60,000 bases of DNA. It comes from Bolinopsis microptera. Lineage: Eukaryota > Ctenophora > Tentaculata > Lobata > Bolinopsidae. The position numbers and the translations under genes were made by a program. Of this stretch, positions 21,705 to 31,226 are shown one piece after another. The first letter of the stretch is position 1. The number at the start of each line of letters is the position of its first letter. Location: the NCBI RefSeq assembly GCF_026151205.1, contig NC_087081.1:13290340-13350339 (forward strand), read 5' to 3'. The notes below the pieces were generated by a model. That model ran no database searches. It worked only from the letters and a program-made list of their open reading frames with translations, and was not told where the DNA came from.

Positions 21705-22646
21705 CTAGAGGCTCTTTGAGAGTTTGGATTTCCAGATATCCTTCAGTCTATGTAGGGCATCCCACGCTTTTCCCTTTCTAACCCTTATCTCCCTATCTGT
21801 GCTCTCAATCCAGTAGCCTAAGTAGATGAAATCATCTACATTTTCTATGGCTTCCCCGGATCGACTTTGTATGTCGCTTATAGATCGATCCTCCATATTC
21901 AGTGTCATGACCTTGGTCTTGCCTTCGTTTATGTGTAGTCCCACGCTTGCTGCCGCCGATTCTACTCTGAGCAGGAACTCGTTAGCCTTGTCCATGTCCT
22001 CAGATATAAGTGCTATATCATCTGCAAAGTCCACATCGGTGATGATCTTGGGCTCCACTCTTCTGCTTTTTCTACGTTCGAGAGTGAGTCCAAGCCGCTC
22101 CGCATCATCGCCTATGGCTTGCCTCATACAGTAGTCGATGACTATTGCAAAGAGGTAAGGTGCTAAGGTATCACCCTGTAACACACCTGCAAGTATCTCG
22201 AACAATTCAGTTTCTCCGTCTGGAGTTAGGACTTTGGCCATTGTCTTCTCGTACATGAGCCGTATAAGCTGCACGATTTTGACTGGAATGCCGTAAGCTT
22301 CTAGAATCTTTAGCATTTTCCCACGATGTACACTGTCGAAAGCCTTCTTAAAGTCTATAAATGTCAGAACAGCTGGCAGTTTCCAACTCTTGACACCCTC
22401 TATAAGACGTCTCAGTACCAATATCTGCTGAGTTGTTGACCTTCCTGGTCTGAATCTATTCTGGTTTCTGCGCAGACTTGTCTCGATTTCTGGCTTCAAC
22501 CGGTTTAGAACCATCTTGTTTAGAGACTTGGCAACTAGGGATGACAAGCTTATTCCCCAATAGTTCATTGGTTCGCTAAGGTCGCCCTTCTTTGGAATTG
22601 GTATGATGTTGGCAGTTGACCATTGGTCTGGTTTCTCACCTTTCAA
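21705..22646 (-). pseudogene. Reverse transcriptase domain of the RTE-like LINE
   Basis: The 313-residue frame has the RT blocks in order: IIPIPKKGD, WGISLSSLVAKSLNKMVLNR, NRFRPGRSTTQQ, LTFIDFKKAFDSVHR (first Asp), GVLQGDTLAPYLF and the catalytic DFADDIALIS, with FADD as the active-site box. The finger, palm and thumb are complete. The following stop and the frameshift before it suggest the element is dead, although the active-site residues are intact. Confidence 0.92.
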
Positions 22647-22680
22647 TAGAGCATTGTTACAGAAGTCTAAGACAATTTGA

Positions 22681-23345
22681 TCATGGTCGCATCGTTTTAA
22701 GACTTCTGAGTTCTGGGGCTATGTTGTCGTCACCCCATGCTTTCCTTTCCTTTATGCTGGACTTTGTTTTCCTGTAATCATCCAACGTAAAAGGTTCTGT
22801 TCCGATATTCAGAGGTGGGTGGACTGGATTAATATCCTCTTCCGCGTTCTCTACCGTCGGTGGTGAGCCGAGAAGAGTAGCAAAATAGTCCTTCCATTTC
22901 TGAACCCTTTCCGTTGGTGAGTTTTCCTTGATTTTGCCAGTATAATATGATGGAGCTTTACCCGTGATCTTGTTGATCATGGTCCAGCTTTTAGCATGTC
23001 TGCCCTGCCAACTTGCTTCCTCCAGTTCCCGGACCTGCCCCTCCAGCAGTTGCTCTTTTGACTGCTTGATAATCATCGCCTGGCTTCTGTTTGCCTTCTT
23101 GAACAGCTATTCGGTTGTCTTCTGTAGCATCTGAGTGTTATTTTATGCTACATTCCCTCAGCTTCAGCCTGGCAATCTCAACACTTGGAGTCGCTGAGAT
23201 TTTACATCTTTTCTTTTTCTCCTTTTCAGGTAGTAAAAGTCGAGAAGTTGTCCTATTCGCATCAATAAAGCATTGGTACCTTTCTGTTGCCGTCTGACCA
23301 TCCTTTTCAAGTATGGAAAAGCGGTTTTTAACTTCCACTGTGTAC
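22681..23345 (-). pseudogene. LINE Pol linker between endonuclease and reverse transcriptase
   Basis: Two overlapping frames read RYTVEVKNRFSILEKD... KISATPSVEIARLKLRE and EASWQGRHAKSWTMINKITG. These are typical of the region between endonuclease and RT in RTE-like Pol. The first residues fit directly onto the endonuclease C-terminus (IALQE|RYTVEV), which marks the insertion point of the ORF1-only retroelement. Confidence 0.8.
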
Positions 23346-23696
23346 CTCTCTGATTTGATTTGATTTGAAACTTTTACAAAATAGCAAATATACAAATGTA
23401 CAGCAAATCGAACAAACATATAAAATGGGCCGAAATGTATAAATGCTATAAAGCGTGGGTCAGTGAAACAAGTACAGAGGACAACTTTCAAAACAGGAGT
23501 TTTATGGCCGCCCAAAGTCTCAATAACATCACCTCCACCTAGTAATAAAATTATGAAATATGAAAAGTGTGAAACAATCAAATAATAAAATATTCAAATT
23601 ATATAGTTGTCTCTTAAATACAGATAACGTCCGAAAATTCTTAAAATAATCATCACTCCTTCATATACTGATCAGTGTCCGAGAGACATGAATAAC

Positions 23697-24609
23697 TCAT
23701 GATGACTTCTTATCACGGCTACATACCTTCCCGTACCGGATGTAGTGGTCGAGATGAGTCTGTTCAGCCCTCTTCTTCTTCAGGTCAGTGACCAGATGCT
23801 TCCTTGTTGCTCGTTCTTCGCTGGATCTGTCTGGACATATCCATACATCTTTGTGCGTCTCCCTCAGTCTCCCTGTTTTCATCAGAATCTGATGAACCGC
23901 TGTTGAGCTTGGGACGGTGATCTTGACTGGTCGGATAGCCGTACTACCTGGCCTCTTCCAACCGACTCTAGTCGCTTCGAAGTGAGGTTTCTCCCCGATC
24001 TCCTCCAAAACTGCGGTAACTAGCGCTGGAAGCTGTTCTTCCTCCTCTTCTTTCAGCCCAAACACGATCAGGTTCTTGCTCCTATCCTCCTCTGCAGCGA
24101 CACTCTTCATCACCTTCTTCAGGATTTTAATGTTGCAGACCGTACCACATGCACTGTTCTGTTGAACAGCTGCACTATAGTTCTGAATCCCTGACTCCAC
24201 CGTTGTTTGCACTGTCTCCTCAACAGACGTATTAAGCAACTGTAGTTGTTCGTCCTTCTGCATCAGCAGCTGGCCCTGCAGTCTGATCACCTTTTCTTTG
24301 TCTGCTAGTGCTTCCGTCTTGAAGCACTCGATGATCTCCTTCAAGAGATACTTCAAGAGATCTCCTTCAAGAGATACTTTGCCGACGAACAAGGTCCACT
24401 GCATTCACAATCCAGCCAGACAGAGTCTGTTTATCCTTAGTCTTGATCTTTTCACGACTTTCGTAATCAATATCTCTGTAGTCCATATGCAGGTCTTTTC
24501 CTAACTGAATAGACCAGCGTGCAACACAGCCTTCCACATCTTCCTGTTGATCATAGTTGAACTCCTTAATCAACTCTTGGGATCGGGTCAAAGTTGGGTC
24601 ATCCGCCAT
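23697..24609 (-). pseudogene. ORF1 of the ORF1-only retroelement, frameshifted copy
   Basis: Two overlapping frames (24609-24367 and 24404-23697) correspond end to end to the intact protein at 24771-25691. The N-terminus reads MADDPTLTRSQELIKEFNYD, and the C-terminal part has RSKNLIVFGLKEEEEEQ and PDRSSEERATRKHLV. A small tandem duplication of CTCCTTCAAGAGATAC at about 24337-24380 shifts the frame. Confidence 0.8.
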
Positions 24610-24770
24610 AGTGTACTTGTATAGTAATGTAGTGTGTGTAGTGTGTGTAGTGTGTGTAGCTTACGTTGCAATTATCGAGCTCTCTTATCTTTTGTAACTT
24701 TGCGATAAGTTCAGTTTGCTGCTACCGCGTAGTAAGCCTTTGCGTGTGTATACTTGTACATTACCATACA

Positions 24771-25691
24771 ATGTACACCACGGAGGATGATTTACATTTG
24801 ACCCGATCTCAGAAGAAACTCAAGGATTTCAACTATGAAGAAAAGGAAGATGTAGAGGGCTGTGCTGATAGATGGTTCACTTCGATGGCAAGACAACTGA
24901 AATTAGAAAACTTCGAACTTCGTGGAGATATGGACCAAGAAATACTCATGTCTCCGTCTATCTATAAAAGGTATATGGCAGAATGGGTTATGCAAGCAGC
25001 AGACCTCGTACGACGGCAGAGTAGTCAGATGAGCGCTATGATGGAAATCGTTGAGTGCCTCAAGACGGAAGCACTAGCAGACAAGGAAAAGATGGTCAGG
25101 TTGCAGGACCAGTTGCTAGTGCAGAAGGACGAACAACTACAGTTGTTTAAGACGTCAGTTGAAGAGACAGTACAAACAACGGTGGAGACAGGGATTAAGA
25201 GCTACAGTGCCGCTGTACAAAAGAACAGCACAAATGGCGCGGTCTGCAACAGTAAAATTCTGAAGAATGTAATGAAGAGTGTGGCTGCAGAGGAGGACAG
25301 GAGCAAGAATCTGATAGTGTTTGGACTGAAAGAAGAGGATGGAGAACAGCTTCCAGCTCTGGTAACCGCAGTATTGGAGGAGATCGGGGAGAAACCTCAT
25401 TTTGAAGCGACTAGAGTCGGCTGGAAGAGGCCAGGTATCACGGCTATCCGACCAGTCAAGATCACCGTCCCAAGCTCAACAGCAGTTCATCAGATTCTGA
25501 TGAAAACAGGGAGACTGAGGATGGCTGATGCACACAAAGATGTATGGATCTGTCCTAATAGATCCAGTGAAGAGCGTGCAGCAAGGAAGAACGTGGTAAC
25601 TGACCTGAAGAAGAAGAGGGCTGAACAGACTCATCTCGACCACTACATCCGTAACGGGAAGGTCTGTAGCCGGGTTAAGAAGGCACCATGA
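24771..25691 (+). CDS. LINE ORF1-type protein (coiled coil plus RRM-like domain), intact
   Basis: The 306-residue frame starts at MYTTEDDLHLTRSQKKLKDF. A longer frame upstream is 5' leader. Residues ~85-140 are a coiled coil (ALADKEKMVRLQDQLLVQKD). An RRM-like domain follows, with RSKNLIVFGLKEEDGE, ATRVGWKR, IRPVKITVPSS and PNRSSEERAARKNVV, the pattern of ORF1 nucleic-acid-binding proteins of CR1/L2-type and related LINEs. It ends in a basic tail. No endonuclease or RT follows, so this is a half-LINE. The lack of stops suggests a recent copy. Confidence 0.85.
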   Translation: MYTTEDDLHLTRSQKKLKDFNYEEKEDVEGCADRWFTSMARQLKLENFELRGDMDQEILMSPSIYKRYMAEWVMQAADLVRRQSSQMSAMMEIVECLKTEALADKEKMVRLQDQLLVQKDEQLQLFKTSVEETVQTTVETGIKSYSAAVQKNSTNGAVCNSKILKNVMKSVAAEEDRSKNLIVFGLKEEDGEQLPALVTAVLEEIGEKPHFEATRVGWKRPGITAIRPVKITVPSSTAVHQILMKTGRLRMADAHKDVWICPNRSSEERAARKNVVTDLKKKRAEQTHLDHYIRNGKVCSRVKKAP

Positions 25692-26070
25692 TGACGTAAT
25701 TCATGTTTCTTGGACACCGATCAGTATAATATGTACTTGTAGGAGTATTTTAAGAGTTTACGGACGTTATCTGTATTTGAGAGACAATTATATTATATAA
25801 ATACATTATTATTTGATTGTTTCACACTTTTCACGTTTCATAATTTTATTACTAGGTGGAGGTGATGTTATTGAGACTTTGGGCGGCCAAAAAACTCCTG
25901 TTCTGAAAGTTGTCCTCTGTACTTGTTTCACTGACCCACGCTTTTTAGCATTTATACATTTCGGCCCATTTTATATGTTTGTTCGAATTGCTGTACATTT
26001 GTATACCTGCTATTTTGTAAAAGTTTCAAATCAAATCATCTCCTTCAAGAGATACTTCAAGAGATCTCCT

Positions 26071-26313
26071 TCAAGAGATACTTTGCCGACGAACAAGGTC
26101 CACTGCATTCACAATCCAGCCAGACAGAGTCTGTTTATCCTTAGTCTTGATCTTTTCACGACTTTCGTAATCAATATCTCTGTAGTCCATATGCAGGTCT
26201 TTTCCTAACTGAATAGACCAGCGTGCAACACAGCCTTCCACATCTTCCTGTTGATCATAGTTGAACTCCTTAATCAACTCTTGGGATCGGGTCAAAGTTG
26301 GGTCATCCGCCAT
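26071..26313 (-). pseudogene. ORF1 N-terminal fragment, third copy
   Basis: This encodes the same 80 residues as the N-terminal piece at 24367-24609, with no visible difference, then stops where the plus-strand copy begins. It includes about 110 bases of the 5' leader (26320-26430). It is best read as the 5' half of the minus copy that the plus copy split, with the overlap duplicated. Confidence 0.8.
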
Positions 26314-26439
26314 AGTGTACTTGTATAGTAATGTACAAGTACACACGCAAAGGTAAACTACGCGGTAGCAGCAAACTGAACTTATTGCAAATTTACAAAA
26401 GATAAGAGAGCTCGATATTTGCAACACAAGCTACACTGA

Positions 26440-27245
26440 TTACACACACTGATGCTCTTGTAGAGCGATATCAGTTTTAAGTTTAGACCAGTCCAGAACC
26501 GGAGCCCTCTTCTCCGTCTTGCTTATCCGTAGACTAAGCTTTACCCTTGCTACGACTACTCTGTGATCCGAGCCAATACTGTGGAAACTACCATATGCTT
26601 CGGATTTCTTGACGGAGTTCCGCCATTTCTTCCGGCAAATGATGAAGTCGATTTGAGATTTACTTTGACGCATATCTGAGAGATATGTCCAGAGTTTACC
26701 TCTTCGCTTCTGAAATCTGGTGTTTGTGATTTCTAGCTGTCGCTCCAACAGCATATCCTCTAGCAGTCTACCATTTCGGTTTGCTGGACCCTTGTGGAAG
26801 GATGTCCAGTTTCCTGATGATGAGACATGCGCATTGAGGTCTCCTACAACGAATAGTAAGTTGTGTGCTGGTATCTGATCTATGGCACCACCAAGACTGT
26901 CATAGTAGCTTCATCGACAGTCTGCATCGGGCTATAAGTCACAATAACAGTTGTGACTGGGTTCCCTGCAAAGTTGGCTACCATCGTCCTCCTGTCATGT
27001 GAGTATACACTAATCAATGAGTTGAATACTGTCGTTTTGTCCAAGACAATACCAACCCCACCAGCAGCCGCCCCATTGCTGGTTCTCCATGCCGAAATTG
27101 TTATGAGGTGAGAGCTGCCAAGATCGACACCTTCTACCATACCACCCATCTCGATAAAGTAGAAGACAAACCGGGTTATCTCCCTAGGTATGTGACCGAC
27201 GGTATCTAATATAGTCTTGTAGGTACCTTCGTACCTTATCTGCAC
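26440..27245 (-). pseudogene. Apurinic-type endonuclease domain of the RTE-like LINE
   Basis: Frames 27245-26880 and about 26870-26440 give an N-terminal part with FVFYFIEMGGMVEGVDL and TVIVTYSPMQ, the catalytic GDLNAHVSSSGNW block, SQIDFIICRKKWRN, and the final SDHRVVVARV box. These are the D/N and SDH motifs of APE endonucleases. A frameshift lies near 26880, and the very N-terminus is missing. Confidence 0.85.
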
Positions 27246-27249
27246 AGCG

Positions 27250-27442
27250 CAGATAAGCTTACTGTATGAAAAATGGATTTAAAAATTATTTGCTAAAATT
27301 ATAAAAACTTCAAAAAAAGATGAAAAAATTCGGATTTTTTATGGTTTTGATTGCCTTTTAGCGTTCATATTAAAGTATTAATGTCCGTTCATAATTATGT
27401 CCGTTCAAGTAATGTCCGTCCAAATAAGGTCCGATAAGGTGG
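27250..27442. mobile_element. Truncated end of the pogo/Tc1-like element family
   Basis: The segment ends GTAATGTCCGTCCAAATAAG, GTCCGATAAGG, matching the end of the element at 13449-14358. Inside it keeps ATTATGTCCGTTC repeats and the TCAAAACCATCAAAAATCCG block in reverse orientation. The other end is absent; the DNA next to it is the truncated LINE. Confidence 0.75.
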
Positions 27443-28187
27443 TCATCTTGTGAATTATTATACATGACCTGACTGCCTGAGCTTAAATGCCTAATTCCGA
27501 TAATGCCCAACGAATCCATTATGTTGATACCAAGTTATACATGTAGTCTATTGTGATGAAGGGGGCAGATGTTTATTACACCCAGCTATCAATGATGGAT
27601 CGTTGTACACTGTTGCGCGGGCTTACTCCATTTAATTTCACCATTGTTTGGGTTGGGTAATCCCTGAGCAAAGTGTTTCGCCCAGCTTTCAATGATGAAT
27701 TGTACACTGTTGAGCTGACTCCGAATCTCTCAGTGGCTATTTTTCACAGTACGCACCATGCCAATAAGTGCAATTATGCCGTACAGTACCGTAAAATGGG
27801 GGAACTTCGCCATGTTTTACAGCTATTTCATGTTATATTTAGAAAATGCGACACGAGTACTTGAAAAAGTTTATAGCTCATATCAACAGGATTGGTAAAG
27901 CAAATGTTTTCGTATGAACCACATCAGCCACGCATAAATAGTCAGCTAGATTCATGGTGCCACTGGAATCAGAGTCACTTCGCCCGGGATGAACTACAAA
28001 TGTAGTAGTCGAACTTCGCCAATACTCGAAATTGGAGTGCAATCCACATAAAGTGACATCCAAGTCATCTTCATCACCTCAGTTGACGTTTCTGTAATAT
28101 GAATGTGAAAATGTGTTTCTAGATCAAAACACGCAGTTTTTCTAGTAATTCTAAATCATGACTCAATGTAAAACTAAATTGTAAATA

Positions 28188-29067
28188 TAGGGCCTGTCAT
28201 GATATCATGGATCGCTTAGGTTCCACACTTCCACCAGGATCTGGTATTCCTCATAATTGTGCGGCCTCTATGTATCGTCATCATCGTCGACATTAAATTA
28301 TTTATTGCACCTTGCATACACCCCGACACACATCATTATTCCTATTTATACCCGCTGCATACCATGTATTTCATGTTCATTTCATGTGTTCAATTGGACA
28401 CAAATTGCTAATAAATGCAACTATATCATGTTTAAACTAGCAAACTAGCTGAAGACGATTTAAACATGTATTTTGATAGCTCTGTTACCTGTTACTAATT
28501 AATCGATAGGATCATAATGTTGATTGTATCGATAAAACATTGATTTAAAGGCATAAGAAAGCTTTGTTGAGTTCTGAAACCAAGTTTAATCGATTTCTCG
28601 TGCAATTTTAGGTCAGGAATGGTATCAAAATAAGTTTATAACAACGTCGATATTTTGGTAAATTTCTAGCTTTCTGCCAGAAAATATTCGGTTTCTATCT
28701 AGGAGGTAATTAGGTATAAACTACAGTACATTGAATGTGACTGTATTTACACCCACATTCACAAGCATGCAAGCTCACCTGGTCCAATGAGCGGGAAACG
28801 GACAAAAACCTCTGGTGACGTCATAGTCACGTGACCTCAGGCTCATAATCACGTGACCTCAGACCCGATCAATTGGGTTCTGGCCTGGTCAGACCTGTGT
28901 CACCCGATCTTGATCAATGTCTGGAAGGCTGCAAATTTTCACATGCCAAATTCACAAGATTCTTAAAGAGTTGAGCGAGATGACGATACATAGAGGCCGC
29001 AAAATTATGAGGACTACCAGATCCTGGTGGAACCTTTAAGCGATCCATTATATCACGATAGGCCCTA
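28188..29067. mobile_element. Inverted-repeat MITE with about 90-bp ends
   Basis: The left end reads TAGGGCCTGTCATGATATCA and TGGATCGCTTAGG, and the right end is its reverse complement with few changes. Homology continues inward through CCAGGATCTGGTATTCCTCA and GCGGCCTCTATGTATCGTCA. The middle has repeated CACGTGACCTCAG and no coding frame. No flanking duplication is evident. Confidence 0.75.
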
Positions 29068-29584
29068 CGGTGCGTGTGATAGGAATGAGGATCATATGCT
29101 GCTTACAAGTTACCCAGTGGATCCACACACTGCATACGTGGCTTGAACTAACCCGAAGGAATTATGATCAGTGGATCACTTCGAAACACGTGATGTGAAC
29201 CGACGAATCGTATTCGCAAGATCACTTCGAAATAGGTGACGTGAACCGACCCGACGAATCACTTAGCCAACGCTTGAAAAATCTCAAAGATAACTCCCTT
29301 GTCTCCTTAGCTTTCAAAGAACAGATGAACATGAAATTGGACTAGTACAGGGGTTTGGAGCCTGTTCTCGCGCTAGACCCTTGTTTCTCTACCGATCATG
29401 TCACAGCCTACCGCACACTCAAAAACAATCACTCCAACTTTAATTTTCGAAAGAAACCCGAGTATCGCAAAACCACCAAAAGAGGACTTTCTTATTCACA
29501 ACGGTTTCAAAAAACGAATTCCTCCGCAATCAACACAACCCATCGGGAGTAAAATATTCACATGACACCACACGTCATTACTAA

Positions 29585-30127
29585 AACTTTAGAGAATATT
29601 GGGGGTCCTGTATCAACACTTCTCGGAAATTAGAATTCTATCGTGACCTAAAATCCAAATTTAACAAAGAGTATTACCTAGACAGTGTCATTAAATATGC
29701 AGACCGTGCTAATATCACAAGACTGCGGATCAGTGCACATCGACTCGAAATTGAACTTGACCGATATAATCAAACTCCTCGTGATAAGCAAATATGCTCC
29801 TGGTGCAATATAGTCTTAGGTTCTGGTATTATTGAGAATGAAGATCATTTCCTTAACCATTGTGATCTTAACGCTGCATCGAGGCGAAAAGTCCTAGACA
29901 AGATCCAGCCACTCATATCAAATCCAATCAAACCATCTGCGACATCTTATTCTGTCCACACTGTCATCCCTGGAGCAAACGTCCTCAAATTCATCAGCAA
30001 CAACAGTGAAATCATTGAATTAATCACGAACGAAAGTCAAGTCCACCTCACGAGAGTCGTTGCTAGATTTGCCACTATGTGTTTTAACAACCACAAGAAA
30101 TTCATCGACTCTCTGGCCAGTACATGA
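29585..30127 (+). pseudogene. C-terminal part of a non-LTR reverse transcriptase (5'-truncated LINE)
   Basis: No Met starts the frame. It reads FYRDLKSKFNKEYYLDSVI, then RLRISAHRLEIELDRYN, then the zinc-binding pattern ICSWCN ... IENEDHFLNHC, and ends KKFIDSLAST before a TGA. This is the domain after the polymerase in many jockey/L2/CR1-type LINEs. The 3' region ends in a tail of TTGTATTCC repeats at 30352-30381. It is a different family from the element at 15326. The 5' limit is unclear. Confidence 0.8.
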
Positions 30128-30351
30128 ACACTGAAAATCACTGTACCAGCGCTTTTGTTTCTTTTCGCGCAACAACGAGTGCAAAGTGGCCTGGCTCAAG
30201 CATTACAGCATTACAAAGGCGACTGTAAACAAAATATTTTTTGTCAAAATCTTTATTTTTACTTTAGTTTAAGTTATATTAATATAATAAATTCAAATCT
30301 TATGATATTGTTATTATCTTAACAGTTACTATTGTAGCTCAAGATTTTAAA

Positions 30352-30384
30352 TTTGTATTCCTTGTATTCCTTGTATTCCTTAAT
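30352..30384. repeat. LINE 3' tail, TTGTATTCC repeats
   Basis: Three exact tandem copies of TTGTATTCC occur about 225 bases after the stop of the plus-strand LINE fragment. Short tandem tails of this kind end many non-LTR elements that lack poly-A. The LINEs nearby use other units (TAG, TTTAATCCTG, AATC). Confidence 0.65.
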
Positions 30385-30469
30385 CATCATTGTTAATGGT
30401 CCATAAAAAGGATCTGGATAGGATGTGACCTGAACTTGGAAATATTAAATAAGTCAGGATATTTTGTCG

Positions 30470-30580
30470 CACTAGAGTACGCTACCTGGATCGAAGTGCG
30501 ACACGTACTGTAGTACTAGTGCGACAGAGGGTGTTTTTGTCGTACTTCGCACAAGAGTACGTGTCGCACTACAGTACGAT
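30470..30580. repeat. Self-complementary segment with GTCGCAC and AGTACG repeats
   Basis: Copies of GTCGCACTA, TAGTGCGAC, AGAGTACG and CGTACT alternate on both strands, so the segment can fold into several hairpins. A short TTAGGGTTAGGG run follows at about 30593. No element ends or genes were found here. Confidence 0.6.
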
Positions 30581-31226
30581 TACCAATTTATCGTTAGGGT
30601 TAGGGTTTCAGCATATGAGTTTGTTAAGAATCGGGTTAGGGTTATGATTGTGATCAGATAAGAGGGTTACCGTTAAGGTTTCGATAATCGTTCAGGGCCA
30701 GCTGGCAGCTAGAGAACGGGTTAAAAAAGTCACGTGACAGTCGAGTGTAGAGTGATTAATCATCATCCCACCACTCTTGACAATCAACATACCATGTTAT
30801 TGTTATGATGTTGTATATGTTTCCACATGGTATAGGGCAACATTTATATGTATACATAAGTTTGAAAAAATGTACTACTACTAGCTATTATGTTTTGTAC
30901 TCTAATCTATTTTGTGTATATAAAACAATAATACCAATTGGCTCATGCCTGTTGAGTGCCCGGGGCGATAATACCCGACGCTTAGCCTTTATAAGCGGGA
31001 AAAAAAGCGGGATGATCAGAATCGATTATTCTATCCCGACTGATTGTTCTATCCCGGAGCTGTTTATAATATGATAAATCCTTATCTAACTACATGGGGA
31101 TTGGGGCTTGTTACAGTTGCAGGGCAACTAGGTTTTATTAAACAAAATTTAGTTCTCTCGACATGAGACTAATATCTCCATGAATAAAAATCTAACCGAC
31201 TATAGCTAAAATATTTGTAATCTCAG

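Larger units (their letters stand above)
23345..26432. mobile_element. ORF1-only non-LTR retroelement cluster inserted in the LINE
   Basis: Three pieces of one element type are present. A minus copy enters at 26432 (fragment 26432-26040) and resumes at 24633-23345. A complete plus copy (about 24665-26035) lies between them. Each complete copy has a 5' region starting near GCAATTATCGAGCTCTCTTA, one ORF1 gene, about 340 bases of 3' sequence and a tail of AATC/CAAAT repeats (TTTCAAATCAAATC). No endonuclease or RT belongs to it. A short AGAG repeat flanks the outer insertion in the host LINE. The segment 24340-24633 is repeated at 26040-26333 on either side of the plus copy. Confidence 0.75.
21249..27245 (-). 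mobile_element. RTE-like non-LTR retrotransposon interrupted by a second retroelement
   Basis: On the minus strand the order is apurinic endonuclease (27245-26440), linker (23345-22681), reverse transcriptase (22646-21705) and C-terminal domain (21698-21279), ending in a (TAG)n tail at 21249-21272. The sequence is degraded by frameshifts near 26880 and 22665 and a stop near 21700. The linker is split by the ORF1-only cluster 23345-26432. The 5' end abuts a truncated pogo-like MITE, so the element is 5'-truncated or was cut by that junction. Confidence 0.85.
853..31226 (+). other. Putative 30-kb intron of gene 1 filled with nested genes and transposons
   Basis: No further exon matching gene 1 was found between the donor at 853 and the acceptor at 31226. 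The interval holds two UNC-93-like genes, a glycosyltransferase pseudogene, three LINE families, an ORF1-only retroelement and at least seven inverted-repeat DNA elements. Stretches in which I see nothing recognisable are 853-1690, 3240-3690, 4260-5320, 14360-15250, 19140-19436, 21000-21248, 27443-28187 and 30400-31226. Other gene 1 introns in the window are a few hundred bases to about 1.9 kb, so this one is exceptional. It could also be a boundary between two genes if the join is wrong. Confidence 0.5.

Noticed and set aside
25813-26208. 131-codon plus-strand open frame
   Set aside because: It covers the 3' region of the ORF1-only element and then antisense ORF1. The same frame recurs at 23138-23581 because the noncoding 3' region is repeated.
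30593-30660. Telomeric TTAGGG repeat
   Set aside because: Only two perfect units, then degenerate ones, occur here; a similar short CCCTAA run is at about 57570. That is too little to call an interstitial telomere.
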